Assembly: GCA_903838125.1 (NCBI GenBank)
Contig: CAILXF010000024.1
Location: 1 to 64,000 of the forward strand
Origin: an uncultured Pseudomonadota bacterium
GTDB taxonomy: Bacteria > Pseudomonadota > Gammaproteobacteria > Burkholderiales > Methylophilaceae
Direction of reading: 5' to 3'
Length of the DNA stretch: 64,000 bases
Notes under the pieces: model-generated
What the model was told of the DNA's origin: nothing
Databases searched by the model: none
What the model saw: the letters and a program-made list of their open reading frames with translations, nothing else
Made by a program: the position numbers and the translations under genes
Part shown: in pieces, positions 46,471 through 54,591 of the stretch
How positions within the stretch are numbered: the stretch's first letter is position 1
How the letters are laid out: each line of letters opens with the position of its first letter

Positions 46471-46557
46471 GGTTCGCTCCTATCAAAGTGTGTTTCAATC
46501 ATACGCTTTTTCTAGCGAACACTAAATGCCTAGTCTGCAGTTAAGTACGCTCTGCTT

Positions 46558-47727
46558 TTAAGCCAAGAATCCAGCAACAGCTCGCTTAAATGGCGCTATT
46601 CTTCTCCCTAAGCGCAAAGTGTTTGCACGTAAAAATCTTGCTGGCAGACTGTCATTTGCATAAAATTTGGCGATTGCATGCGTCGCTAAAAATAATGGCC
46701 GCGTATGGCGTCTATGCGTTTGCTCATATGCGAGTAGTAATTTGCTTGAACCTATGTCTGAACCTGAAGCTAGTGCAGTTTTGATAGCCTCGGATAAGGT
46801 GGCAACACTTTTTAAGCCAAAATTAAAGCCGTGTGCAGTGACTGGATGCATGCCTACAGCGGCATCACCAATCAAGGCAAACCTAGGACCAACCAAGCGT
46901 TTAGCGTAGACCGTCACTAATGGGTAAGCGTGGCGCGTGGAGACTAAATGCATGTTGCCGAGACGGTGCTTAAAGCGTGAGGAAACTTCACGGTTAAAGT
47001 CTTCTTCAGGCATCGTCATTAAGTGATTCATTTCATCAGGTGGCAGTGTGATGACCACCGATGACTGCATGCCATTCATCGGTAATAGCGCTAAGGTTTG
47101 GCCGTAATCAAACCATTCCCATGCGGCTTGTTGGTGCGAAATAGGATGCTCCATAACGCATACCATCATGCTTTTGCCAAAGTCATGCAGGTCGGCCGCG
47201 ATGCCGACAGCGCGACGTGTTTCTGAGTAACGACTATCCGCACCAACCAATAATCTGGTGGTGAGCACATTGCCATCAGCTAGGGTAAGTTGTATGCAAT
47301 CTGGCATCGTTTTAATACCGGATACCTGCGTTTCTGTCATCAGGCTAACGGTAGAAGATGATTTTACCGCCTCGTAAGCAGCTTTACGAATCAAATGATT
47401 AGGCACTAGATGACCCAGTTCACTTTGCTTAGCATCGCTGTGGGTGATATTTAAAGAGAGTAGGGAGCTGCCATTAAAGATACGTGCATCCATTAAAGGT
47501 GAAATATCTGAAGGGTCTATACGCTCCCACAGACCCAGTGTACGCATTAATTTTTCTGATGCATGCGTTAACGCGATTTCTCGACCATCAAAAGCAGGAT
47601 CTGATAAGGAGAGTTCATTTTGGCGTTCTAACAACGTAATACGTAGGCCAGTATCTGCCAGAGCTTTTGCCAAACAAAGCCCAGCAGGGCCAGCACCAAT
47701 AATTGCAATATCGACGTTTGTTGTCAT
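46558..47727 (-). CDS. ubiM: UbiH/UbiF-family flavin monooxygenase, probably UbiM
   Basis: A 389-residue FAD monooxygenase. The dinucleotide motif is IAIIGAGPAGLCLAKAL, the second FAD motif is LLVGADSRYSETRR and the third is RFALIGDAAVGMHPVTAHGFNFGL. The wording PAFDGREIALTH and LGHLVPNHLIRKAA resembles UbiM, a ubiquinone hydroxylase that can replace UbiF or UbiH in some proteobacteria. UbiI/UbiH remain possible. It follows the ccoH-like gene by 14 bases, so quinone hydroxylation may be co-expressed with cbb3 oxidase assembly factors. Confidence 0.75.
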   Translation of the reverse strand: MTTNVDIAIIGAGPAGLCLAKALADTGLRITLLERQNELSLSDPAFDGREIALTHASEKLMRTLGLWERIDPSDISPLMDARIFNGSSLLSLNITHSDAKQSELGHLVPNHLIRKAAYEAVKSSSTVSLMTETQVSGIKTMPDCIQLTLADGNVLTTRLLVGADSRYSETRRAVGIAADLHDFGKSMMVCVMEHPISHQQAAWEWFDYGQTLALLPMNGMQSSVVITLPPDEMNHLMTMPEEDFNREVSSRFKHRLGNMHLVSTRHAYPLVTVYAKRLVGPRFALIGDAAVGMHPVTAHGFNFGLKSVATLSEAIKTALASGSDIGSSKLLLAYEQTHRRHTRPLFLATHAIAKFYANDSLPARFLRANTLRLGRRIAPFKRAVAGFLA

Positions 47728-47741
47728 GGTTTAATTGAAAC

Positions 47742-47999
47742 TTAATGTTGTGCGGGTTTAATTCCGGTGGCGGCTTGGTTTCTACCTTGTATCGCTGGAG
47801 CCAAGCTATCGCGTTGTTCATTGAGTGTTTTGTTAATCTCTATGCCATGACGATAATAATCATCATCGGTGACTGGATCTGGACGACTAATGGCTATATA
47901 TAGCGTAATAAATGAGGCAATAACGACTAGAAGTGGTCCGGCAATGATTAGCCATACATAGCCAAAACTCCACCAGGGTTTATTGTCTTTTGTTTCCAT
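47742..47999 (-). CDS. ccoH: FixH/CcoH-like cbb3 oxidase assembly protein
   Basis: An 85-residue product from the ATG at 47999 with GGAG six bases upstream; the TTG start in the track adds four residues. One membrane helix (YVWLIIAGPLLVVIASFITLYIAI) is followed by the family motif DDDYYRHGIEINKTL. FixH proteins normally have about 150 residues with a periplasmic domain, so this is a short form. It acts in cbb3 oxidase maturation and lies between ccoG and ubiM. Confidence 0.8.
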   Translation of the reverse strand: METKDNKPWWSFGYVWLIIAGPLLVVIASFITLYIAISRPDPVTDDDYYRHGIEINKTLNEQRDSLAPAIQGRNQAATGIKPAQH

Positions 48000-48040
48000 T
48001 GCGTGCTCCAATATGCTTGTTGGGCGCTATTTACTAACGC

Positions 48041-49516
48041 TTAATCCCTTGGGACTAAAAATACAGATTTTTCTTCGACTTTCTCTCCGCTTTCAAGATC
48101 TGTAATCTCAAACTCAATTTTATGCGAACCGTGTTCCACTATACCCTCTGGTATTTTTAGATCAACAATCACTGAGCGAGATTCTGTAGAGTTTACTAAC
48201 AGGCTTCTGTTATGCAATGAATGCTCCGCTTTCTCATCTTGGTTAATGTCTTCTGATTCTATTTCCAGATCTTTAATACCGCTCACATGTAGCGAGTAGT
48301 GCTGTGCATTTTCCGTTCCGTTCATGATTTGCAGGCGATAAACATTTTCTATTTTTCCATCATCTGTAAAGCGCGCCATCACACCGCGGTCGCGCATGAT
48401 GTTGACTCGGAATGGTGTTCTAAACCATAAACTTGCGGCTAACGCGCTCACAAGTAAAGTGATTACAGCGGCGTAAATCAACACACGCGGACGAAGTACA
48501 TGTTGAAGAATTTGTTGACGCGTCCAATTTTTGGTAATTGCATTTTGAGTCGAGAATTTAATCAAACCTCGCTCATAACCCATCTTGTCCATTACATTAT
48601 CGCAAACATCGGCACAAGCGCCGCAGTTGATACATTCATACTGTAAGCCATCACGGATATCAATACCTGTTGGACAAACTTGTACGCACAGGCTGCAGTC
48701 TATGCATGAACCAAGCGCTAAGCTTTTGCTGTCAACCTTACTTGATCTGCCGCCACGAGGTTCTCCGCGAGCTTCGTTATAGGTGACCATGAGTGTGTCA
48801 TCATCAAACATGGCACTTTGAAAGCGTGCATACGGGCACATGTATTTACATACTTGCTCACGAAGAAATCCCGCATTACCGTAAGTGGCGAATCCGTAAA
48901 AGCCGACCCAGAATATTTCCCATGGGCTTACATCAAGATGAACAAACTCGCTGAACAGTTCGCGAATTGGAGTGAAATAACCGACAAAGGTAAAGCCAGT
49001 CCACAAGGCAAAGGTTAGCCATAGGAAGTGTTTAGTCGATTTTTTAAATAGCTTCTTGGAAGATAATCCGGCATCGTCTAGTCGCATGCGAGTTGCACGG
49101 TCGCCTTCAATTTTGGATTCTATCCATAGAAATATTTCGGTGTAAACGGTTTGCGGGCAAGTGAAGCCACACCATAAACGTCCTGCAATCGCTGTAAAAA
49201 GAAATAGCGATAGGGCGGAGATGATGAGTATTGCGGTGAGGTATATTAAGTCTTGCGGGTATAAGACTAATTTAAAAATATAGAATCGTTTGGCGTTAAG
49301 ATCAAACAAGAGGGCTTGGCGGTGACCCCATTCAAGCCACGGAACGCCGTAGAAAAATATCTGTGTAATCCAAACCATGACCCAGCGCCATTTGGTGAAG
49401 TAACCAAATATGCTACGTGGGTAAACTTTTTGCTGGGCTTCGTATAGCGACGCTACAACAGTATCTAAGGGAATCTTCGTGACAGATACTTTTTTTGTTG
49501 CTGGCTTATCGCTCAT
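48041..49516 (-). CDS. ccoG: Cytochrome c oxidase accessory protein CcoG
   Basis: A 491-residue membrane protein of the FixG/RdxA family. It has several N-terminal helices, the membrane-proximal RLWCGFTCPQTVYTEIF, two ferredoxin-type 4Fe-4S motifs (CIDCSLCVQVCPTGIDIRDG and CINCGACADVCD) and a C-terminal immunoglobulin-like domain. CcoG reduces Cu(II) to Cu(I) for insertion into the cbb3 binuclear centre. It lies 155 bases after ccoP; a terminator-like hairpin lies between them, so part of its expression may be independent. Confidence 0.94.
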   Translation of the reverse strand: MSDKPATKKVSVTKIPLDTVVASLYEAQQKVYPRSIFGYFTKWRWVMVWITQIFFYGVPWLEWGHRQALLFDLNAKRFYIFKLVLYPQDLIYLTAILIISALSLFLFTAIAGRLWCGFTCPQTVYTEIFLWIESKIEGDRATRMRLDDAGLSSKKLFKKSTKHFLWLTFALWTGFTFVGYFTPIRELFSEFVHLDVSPWEIFWVGFYGFATYGNAGFLREQVCKYMCPYARFQSAMFDDDTLMVTYNEARGEPRGGRSSKVDSKSLALGSCIDCSLCVQVCPTGIDIRDGLQYECINCGACADVCDNVMDKMGYERGLIKFSTQNAITKNWTRQQILQHVLRPRVLIYAAVITLLVSALAASLWFRTPFRVNIMRDRGVMARFTDDGKIENVYRLQIMNGTENAQHYSLHVSGIKDLEIESEDINQDEKAEHSLHNRSLLVNSTESRSVIVDLKIPEGIVEHGSHKIEFEITDLESGEKVEEKSVFLVPRD

Positions 49517-49588
49517 TAACTAACCTTCAATAATTGACTACTAACTATTTAGACTGAAACTTTTGCATTTGACCTTTAAAAGAAAAGT

Positions 49589-49620
49589 CCCGTCATTTTG
49601 ACTTTCGTGGAGATGACGGG
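49589..49620 (-). terminator. Hairpin between ccoP and ccoG
   Basis: Perfect 8-bp stem CCCGTCAT/ATGACGGG with a 16-base loop, 51 bases past the ccoP stop. On the minus strand it is followed by ACTTTTCTTTT, a loose U-rich tract. It may terminate or attenuate the ccoNOQP transcript before ccoG. Confidence 0.6.
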
Positions 49621-49671
49621 TGAATTTACTTTTCGAGATACATTCCTATTGGATAGTAGGAACTACTAAAT

Positions 49672-50574
49672 CTATTTATTAGACATGCCCCACACATACG
49701 CTGCTACTACATGTATTTGTGCTGGTGTTAAGCGGCCTGCTTGCGCTGGCATTTGATTGATTTTACCTTCATTGATACGCTTGATAATGTTAGCTTCACC
49801 AGCGCCATGTAACCAAATATTATCAGTCAAGTTAGGGGCGCCAATGGTTTGATTACCCTTGCCGTCTGGACCATGGCAAGCCGCACAGGCTACAAACTTC
49901 TCTTTGCCTAGCCCAGCACGACCTGAGTCATACATGCTGCCAGAAAGGCTCAGCACGTAGTTGGCTACGTTCTTAACATCTTCAGCATTACCTACTGCAG
50001 CTGCCATAGGCGGCATCATGCCAATTCGACCACCAGTAATGGTTTCTTGAATTTTCTCAGGACTGCCACCATGAAGCCAATCATGATCTGTTAGGTTAGG
50101 AAAGCCACGACTACCTTTCGCATCTGAACCATGACATTGTGAACAGTTGTTCATAAACAGGCGTTCACCAATGGCACGAGCCTCAGTATTTAACGCTAGC
50201 TCTTCAATAGGCATCGCCTCAAATTTTGAATAAAGAGGGTCTAAGGCTTTGTTTGCTGCTGCCACTTCTTTTTCATATTGGTTCACTTCTGTCCAGCCTA
50301 ACTTTCCAGCATAAGTTCCTAACCCTGGATAGGCGACTAAGTAAAATAAGGCAAAGATAATGGTAAGAATAAACATCCATACCCACCAGCGTGGCAACGG
50401 GTTGTTCATTTCACGCAAATCTTCATCCCAAACATGGCCGCTTGTGTTGTCATCGTTGGCGCTGACTATTTTAATTTTACTGGTCAGCCACAACAGTAAG
50501 GCACAACCGAAAATGCCAAGCAGAGAGATGGTCGTGATGAAAATCGGCCAAAAATTATTTGTAAAGTCACTCAT
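49672..50574 (-). CDS. ccoP: cbb3-type cytochrome c oxidase subunit III (diheme)
   Basis: A 300-residue membrane-anchored diheme cytochrome c. There is an N-terminal helix (FWPIFITTISLLGIFGCALLLWL), then the CcoP-specific HVWDEDLREMNNPLPRWWVWMF and a second helix, then two heme sites: CSQCH in NNCSQCHGSDAKGSRG and CAACH in VACAACHGPDGKGNQT. Axial methionines appear in GRIGMMPPMAAAVG and GKINQMPAQAG. It delivers electrons to CcoN. A good AAGGAAAA precedes the start. Confidence 0.95.
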   Translation of the reverse strand: MSDFTNNFWPIFITTISLLGIFGCALLLWLTSKIKIVSANDDNTSGHVWDEDLREMNNPLPRWWVWMFILTIIFALFYLVAYPGLGTYAGKLGWTEVNQYEKEVAAANKALDPLYSKFEAMPIEELALNTEARAIGERLFMNNCSQCHGSDAKGSRGFPNLTDHDWLHGGSPEKIQETITGGRIGMMPPMAAAVGNAEDVKNVANYVLSLSGSMYDSGRAGLGKEKFVACAACHGPDGKGNQTIGAPNLTDNIWLHGAGEANIIKRINEGKINQMPAQAGRLTPAQIHVVAAYVWGMSNK

Positions 50575-50627
50575 TTTATTTTCCTTTGGTTTTCTTAACT
50601 CTAGTCGTTCAGTGATCGCTAGAATTA

Positions 50628-50771
50628 TTAACTTTGATCGTCTTCAAAGGGCAGGTTAGCTGCCTCCTTGAAGTCAGATGTGTTTCGATTGCGCCAAACC
50701 CATACCAAGATGCCAATAAAAACGATAAAACTAACAACGGTTGTCAAGATCCGGAGTGTATTGATATCCAT
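50628..50771 (-). CDS. ccoQ: cbb3 oxidase small subunit CcoQ
   Basis: Not in the ORF track because it encodes only 47 residues. The translation MDINTLRILTTVVSFIVFIG continues into ILVWVWRNRNTSDFKEAANL and ends PFEDDQS. It has one membrane helix and the typical W-x-R near its end, then an acidic tail, as in CcoQ. It lies between ccoO and ccoP in the standard order. CcoQ stabilises CcoP binding to the core complex. Confidence 0.9.
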   Translation of the reverse strand: MDINTLRILTTVVSFIVFIGILVWVWRNRNTSDFKEAANLPFEDDQS

Positions 50772-50798
50772 TTTATATGTTCCTATTAGTTAATGAAT

Positions 50799-51425
50799 TT
50801 ACTTGAGGTTGGTACCTAAAATTTGTAGGTATGCAATCACAGCATCCATCTCAGTTTTACCTTTTACGGCTTCGCTAGCGCCGGCAATATCAGCATCTGT
50901 ATAAGGCACACCCACTGTACGCAGTCCGCGCATATGAGCTGGCATAACCTCAGCGTCCACAAGTGTTTTTTCTAACCATGGGTAAGCTGGCATAATTGAT
51001 TCAGGCACTAAATCACGTGGATTGCTTAAGTGGATACGTTGCCATTCATCGCTGTACTTGCCACCAACACGATGTAAGTCTGGGCCGATACGTTTACTTC
51101 CCCACAGAAATGGATGGTCGTAAACAAATTCACCCGCAACAGAGTAATGACCGTAACGCAAAGTTTCTGCACGGAATGGACGAATCATTTGTGAGTGGCA
51201 GTTAAAACATCCTTCACGTTGATAGATGTCTCGTCCAGCTAACTGCAATGAAGTGTAAGGCATTAAGCCTTTGATTGGCTCAGTCGTTGATTTTTGAAAG
51301 AATAGTGGCACAATTTCCACTAATCCACCAAAGGCCACCACAAATAAAATCAGCACAATCATGAGAAAGTTACTGGTCTCAATTTTCTCGTGGCTGAAGC
51401 CAGTTTTTTTATCATCATTTGACAT
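50799..51425 (-). CDS. ccoO: cbb3-type cytochrome c oxidase subunit II (monoheme)
   Basis: A 208-residue membrane-anchored cytochrome c with one N-terminal helix ([23 protein letters not shown]) and the heme site [14 protein letters not shown]. It is followed by [26 protein letters not shown] and the axial-ligand region [11 protein letters not shown], all strongly conserved in CcoO. It lies 11 bases after ccoN. AAGGA precedes the ATG. Confidence 0.95.
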   Translation of the reverse strand: MSNDDKKTGFSHEKIETSNFLMIVLILFVVAFGGLVEIVPLFFQKSTTEPIKGLMPYTSLQLAGRDIYQREGCFNCHSQMIRPFRAETLRYGHYSVAGEFVYDHPFLWGSKRIGPDLHRVGGKYSDEWQRIHLSNPRDLVPESIMPAYPWLEKTLVDAEVMPAHMRGLRTVGVPYTDADIAGASEAVKGKTEMDAVIAYLQILGTNLK

Positions 51426-51436
51426 AATGGTTTTCC

Positions 51437-52873
51437 TTAAGCGTGAGCTGCAACGGGTGGAATAGAAGCGATAGCAGGTTTACCACTAGTAGCTGTTTTA
51501 ATTACATTCCACAACATGATAACCATACCGCTCAGATAAAGCAGACCACCAAGCAGACGAATGATGTAGTAGGGATGTTTAGCTTTTACGCTTTCTACGA
51601 AAGTGTAAGTGAGTGTGCCGTCAGTATTGATAGCGCGCCACATTAAGCCTTCCATCACACCAGAAATCCAAAGTGATGCGATGTAAAGCACGATACCTAC
51701 AGTAGCTAACCAGAAGTGCAATTCAATAGCCTTCATGCTATGCATTTGTTTTTGACCAAACAAGCGAGGCACCATGTAATACAGGGCACCCATAGACACC
51801 AACCCTACCCAACCTAAAGCGCCAGAGTGCACGTGCCCTACAGTCCAGTCGGTGTAATGAGAAAGTGAGTTAACAGTTTTGATTGCCATCATCGGGCCTT
51901 CAAAGGTACTCATACCATAGAAAGATAATGAAACAATCATAAAGCGAAGAATAGGGTCAGAGCGTAATTTGTGCCATGCGCCTGACATGGTCATCATGCC
52001 GTTAATCATGCCGCCCCAGCTTGGAGCCAATAGAATCAATGAGAAAGCCATGCCTAGAGATTGAGTCCAGTCAGGTAGGGCAGTGTAATGCAGGTGATGC
52101 GGACCTGCCCACATGTAAGTAAAAATCAATGCCCAAAAATGGACAATTGATAAACTATAAGAGTAAACCGGACGATTGGCTTGCTTAGGTACGAAGTAAT
52201 ACATGATGCCAAGGAAGCCAGCAGTTAAGAAAAATCCTACCGCATTATGACCATACCACCACTGCACCATCGCATCTTGGACACCAGCATAGGCTGAATA
52301 AGACTTCATATAACCGACTGGGATTGCAGCACTATTTACAATGTGCAGTAAGGCTACAGTCAGGATAAAAGCACCAAAGAACCAGTTGGCAACATAGATG
52401 TGCTTCACTTTACGTTTCGCTATAGTACCGAAGAAGACTACAGCATAAGATACCCAAACGACTGCAATTAAGATATCAATTGGCCACTCTAGTTCTGCAT
52501 ACTCTTTGCTTTGTGAAAACCCTAGTGGCAGAGAAATTGCAGCCGCTAAAATGACAGCCTGCCAACCCCAGAATGTAAATGAGGCCAACTTACCGCAAAA
52601 CAGGCTCGTTTGGCAGGTCCGTTGCACTACATAATAAGATGTAGCAAACAATGTACATCCGCCAAAAGCAAAAATGACCGCATTGGTATGAAGTGGACGT
52701 AAACGACCAAAACTTGTCCAAGGTAAACCTAGGTTAAGTTCAGGCCAAACCAGTTGGGCGGCAATAACGCAGCCTACCAACATGCCAACCACTCCCCAAA
52801 CCACCGCCATAATAGAAAATTGCCGTATCACACCATCGTTATACGTGGCCGATTGTGTATTTGTTAATTGCAT
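51437..52873 (-). CDS. ccoN: cbb3-type cytochrome c oxidase catalytic subunit
   Basis: A 478-residue heme-copper oxidase core with about twelve helices. Ligand histidines are seen in [42 protein letters not shown] (CuB pair) and [13 protein letters not shown] (heme pair). cbb3 oxidases reduce oxygen with high affinity, for respiration at low oxygen. It is the first gene of ccoNOQP; a perfect FNR-type box with a -10-like hexamer at the right distance lies upstream. Confidence 0.96.
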   Translation of the reverse strand: MQLTNTQSATYNDGVIRQFSIMAVVWGVVGMLVGCVIAAQLVWPELNLGLPWTSFGRLRPLHTNAVIFAFGGCTLFATSYYVVQRTCQTSLFCGKLASFTFWGWQAVILAAAISLPLGFSQSKEYAELEWPIDILIAVVWVSYAVVFFGTIAKRKVKHIYVANWFFGAFILTVALLHIVNSAAIPVGYMKSYSAYAGVQDAMVQWWYGHNAVGFFLTAGFLGIMYYFVPKQANRPVYSYSLSIVHFWALIFTYMWAGPHHLHYTALPDWTQSLGMAFSLILLAPSWGGMINGMMTMSGAWHKLRSDPILRFMIVSLSFYGMSTFEGPMMAIKTVNSLSHYTDWTVGHVHSGALGWVGLVSMGALYYMVPRLFGQKQMHSMKAIELHFWLATVGIVLYIASLWISGVMEGLMWRAINTDGTLTYTFVESVKAKHPYYIIRLLGGLLYLSGMVIMLWNVIKTATSGKPAIASIPPVAAHA

Positions 52874-52939
52874 TTCGTTACCCCATTTTTATTGTGAGTT
52901 TCACACGTGACATTCTGACGCAGCAAAACTAAATACTGT

Positions 52940-52953
52940 TTGATCCAAATCAA
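52940..52953 (-). promoter_or_regulatory. FNR/ANR-type box of ccoNOQP promoter
   Basis: TTGATCCAAATCAA is a perfect match to TTGAT-N4-ATCAA. On the minus strand a -10-like CAGAAT (52912-52917, four of six) begins 22 bases after the box. The box centre is about 73 bases from the ccoN start codon. Confidence 0.8.
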
Positions 52954-53204
52954 TAGTCAAGCAAAAAGGGTTTGGTTTTAACTACCATCCCTAAGCTATA
53001 CAAGTCGTTGACTTTCAGAGAGCCCGCTTAAATTTAACGCCTAAAATATTAGGTGCTTAAAGAAAGCGGCTGAAATAAATGATCTTGCTGTGTTGTTGAC
53101 CAAACATTGAACCAATTAGTTTTGCATTTTGCAGATTATAAATACAAAATGTTAATAGATTGTTAAAAAAACAACGGTAGCCATTTTTTTAGCTTTGCAG
53201 ATAA

Positions 53205-53218
53205 TTGATTTACATCAA
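53205..53218 (+). promoter_or_regulatory. FNR/ANR-type box upstream of DUF2934 gene
   Basis: TTGATTTACATCAA is a perfect match. A -10-like TATTCT (53240-53245, four of six) begins 21 bases downstream, and the gene starts 59 bases after the box. Confidence 0.78.
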
Positions 53219-53277
53219 TTTAACATCAGTAGTCACGAGTATTCTTAAATTTAAGGAAATGTTAAGGAGTATTGGTG

Positions 53278-53478
53278 ATGAAAAGGACTGAAGAAAAAGC
53301 ACAGGCTGGCGGAAGTAAGCAAAATCAAGTAAAGGCGAAAGTGCCAGTTGCTTATGAGGTTGAACTTCACAGATTGGTGGAACAGCAGGCTTATTTTCGA
53401 GCTGTGTGTGATGGGTTTAGGCTACCCCCTGAAGAATACTGGTATGCGGCCGAGAAGGATGTGCATAAATACTTTTAA
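53278..53478 (+). CDS. DUF2934 small protein (copy 1)
   Basis: A 66-residue product from the ATG at 53278, eight bases after AAGGAG; TTG and GTG codons just upstream are in frame but too close to the ribosome site. A basic N-terminus (KRTEEKAQAGGSKQNQVKAK) leads to a DUF2934-type segment, EQQAYFRAVCDGFRLPPEEYWYAAEKDV. The function of DUF2934 is unknown. The second copy at 60612 shares the AYFRA...W..AE pattern. Both copies lie next to FNR-type boxes, so they are probably induced at low oxygen. Confidence 0.75.
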   Translation: MKRTEEKAQAGGSKQNQVKAKVPVAYEVELHRLVEQQAYFRAVCDGFRLPPEEYWYAAEKDVHKYF

Positions 53479-53508
53479 TGCATGGTAAGCATTAACCGTG
53501 CAATTGTT

Positions 53509-54258
53509 CTACTTGCTTGGGTGTTGGCCGATGCGCTTGCGTAAACCTTCCACGTCTAGAATGCGTATATTTTTTTGATGTACGCTGAGTAGTTTTTGGT
53601 CTTGGAATTTTGTAAATATTCGACTTACGGTTTCAACTTTCATTCCTAGATAACTACCAATTTCTTCACGTTTCATACGAAGAACGATGTTGAAAGGGGA
53701 GTATCCGCGCGCATAAAATCTTTGTGACAAATTAAGCATAAAGGCTGCTATACGCTCTTCACCCTGCATGCTTCCTAAAAGCATCATAATCGTGTGGTCG
53801 CGCACAATTTCGCGGCTCATTAGTTTGAAAAAATGATTTTGAACTTGGCTAAATTCACGACTGAAATTTTTGACTCTGTCTAGTGGAATGATGCAAATTT
53901 CCGAGTCTTCAAGTGCAACAGAGGTGCTCATATGCTCCTCAGTTGCAATACCATCAAAACCAAAAATCTCGCCCGCCATATAAAAGCCTGTAATCTGAAC
54001 TCTACCATCATCATGCAAGCTTTCAGTCTTAATAAATCCAGTTTTAACGGCATATAATGCTTGAAAGCGATCGCCGCTATGATACAGACTGTTACCAGCT
54101 TTTAACCGCCTTCTTACATAGACCAATTCATCTAATTTCTTGATGAAATCAGATGCAGCTTCTGCCGGCATACATAATGCATGCACATTACAGTTAGAGC
54201 AGGCGATTTTAGTTTCATGTATTTCAACCTCGCTTTTGAATACATTGATTTTATTAAT
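53509..54258 (-). CDS. Second FNR-family regulator, apparently with an ATT start codon
   Basis: The conserved part is a CRP/FNR regulator with recognition helix REEIGSYLGMKVETVSRIFTKF. The track starts it at a GTG (54186) that falls after two of the cluster cysteines. The frame stays open upstream to a TAA at 54277-54279 and encodes KIACSNCNVHALCMP, a complete FNR cysteine motif. No ATG, GTG or TTG occurs in that stretch. An ATT at 54258 lies six bases after AAGGAG and gives 249 residues, with cysteines at 20, 23, 29 and 122, the E. coli FNR numbers. A one-base deletion in the TTTT at 54207-54210 is the main alternative. It is paralogous to the regulator at 44586. Confidence 0.75.
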   Translation of the reverse strand: MNKINVFKSEVEIHETKIACSNCNVHALCMPAEAASDFIKKLDELVYVRRRLKAGNSLYHSGDRFQALYAVKTGFIKTESLHDDGRVQITGFYMAGEIFGFDGIATEEHMSTSVALEDSEICIIPLDRVKNFSREFSQVQNHFFKLMSREIVRDHTIMMLLGSMQGEERIAAFMLNLSQRFYARGYSPFNIVLRMKREEIGSYLGMKVETVSRIFTKFQDQKLLSVHQKNIRILDVEGLRKRIGQHPSK

Positions 54259-54591
54259 TTTAATCTCCTTAATCGCTTACTCAACTCTCTACTCCACTTT
54301 ACGAGAGGAGTCGGTTGCATGCAATTACTTATATTGGGAGGTTAAATGGTTAGTAAATGGCTAGTTAAATTAGCCATAGCGATTGAAGTTTTTTTCAAAT
54401 CAGATCATTAAAATTCAGTGGATTGGGTAATTTTGACTTAATTTGATACAGGTCAAAAATTAATTTCTCTCAGAGTAAATGATATTCATAATCTTTATCA
54501 ACCATTAATTTTCCGAGTAGTTTGCTTAAAAATCCTGAGTTTATCTAACGCTTAACTCACCTAAGTTGTTAATGAATTGGTTATCCTTAAA
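54259..54591. other. 333-base divergent region between second FNR gene and ackA
   Basis: Contains the AAGGAG ribosome site for the second FNR gene (near 54265-54270) and one FNR-type box, listed separately. Otherwise AT-rich, with no other element recognised. Confidence 0.55.
54443..54456. promoter_or_regulatory. FNR/ANR-type box between second FNR gene and ackA
   Basis: TTGATACAGGTCAA, identical over all 14 bases to the ompW box, nine of ten to consensus. It is 136 bases upstream of ackA. No convincing -10 at the class II distance was found on either strand; GATATT (54481-54486) at 24 bases on the ackA side is the best. Confidence 0.7.

Larger units (their letters stand above)
52874..53277. 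other. 404-base divergent region between ccoN and a DUF2934 gene
   Basis: This region holds two perfect FNR-type boxes, listed separately, one placed for each divergent gene. I see no RNA gene or other repeat in it. Confidence 0.6.

Noticed and set aside
54132-54320. 62-residue ORF overlapping the second FNR gene
   Set aside because: It is the alternative frame; its residues match nothing, while the other frame encodes the FNR cysteine motif. Its in-frame ATGs matter only for the frameshift explanation.
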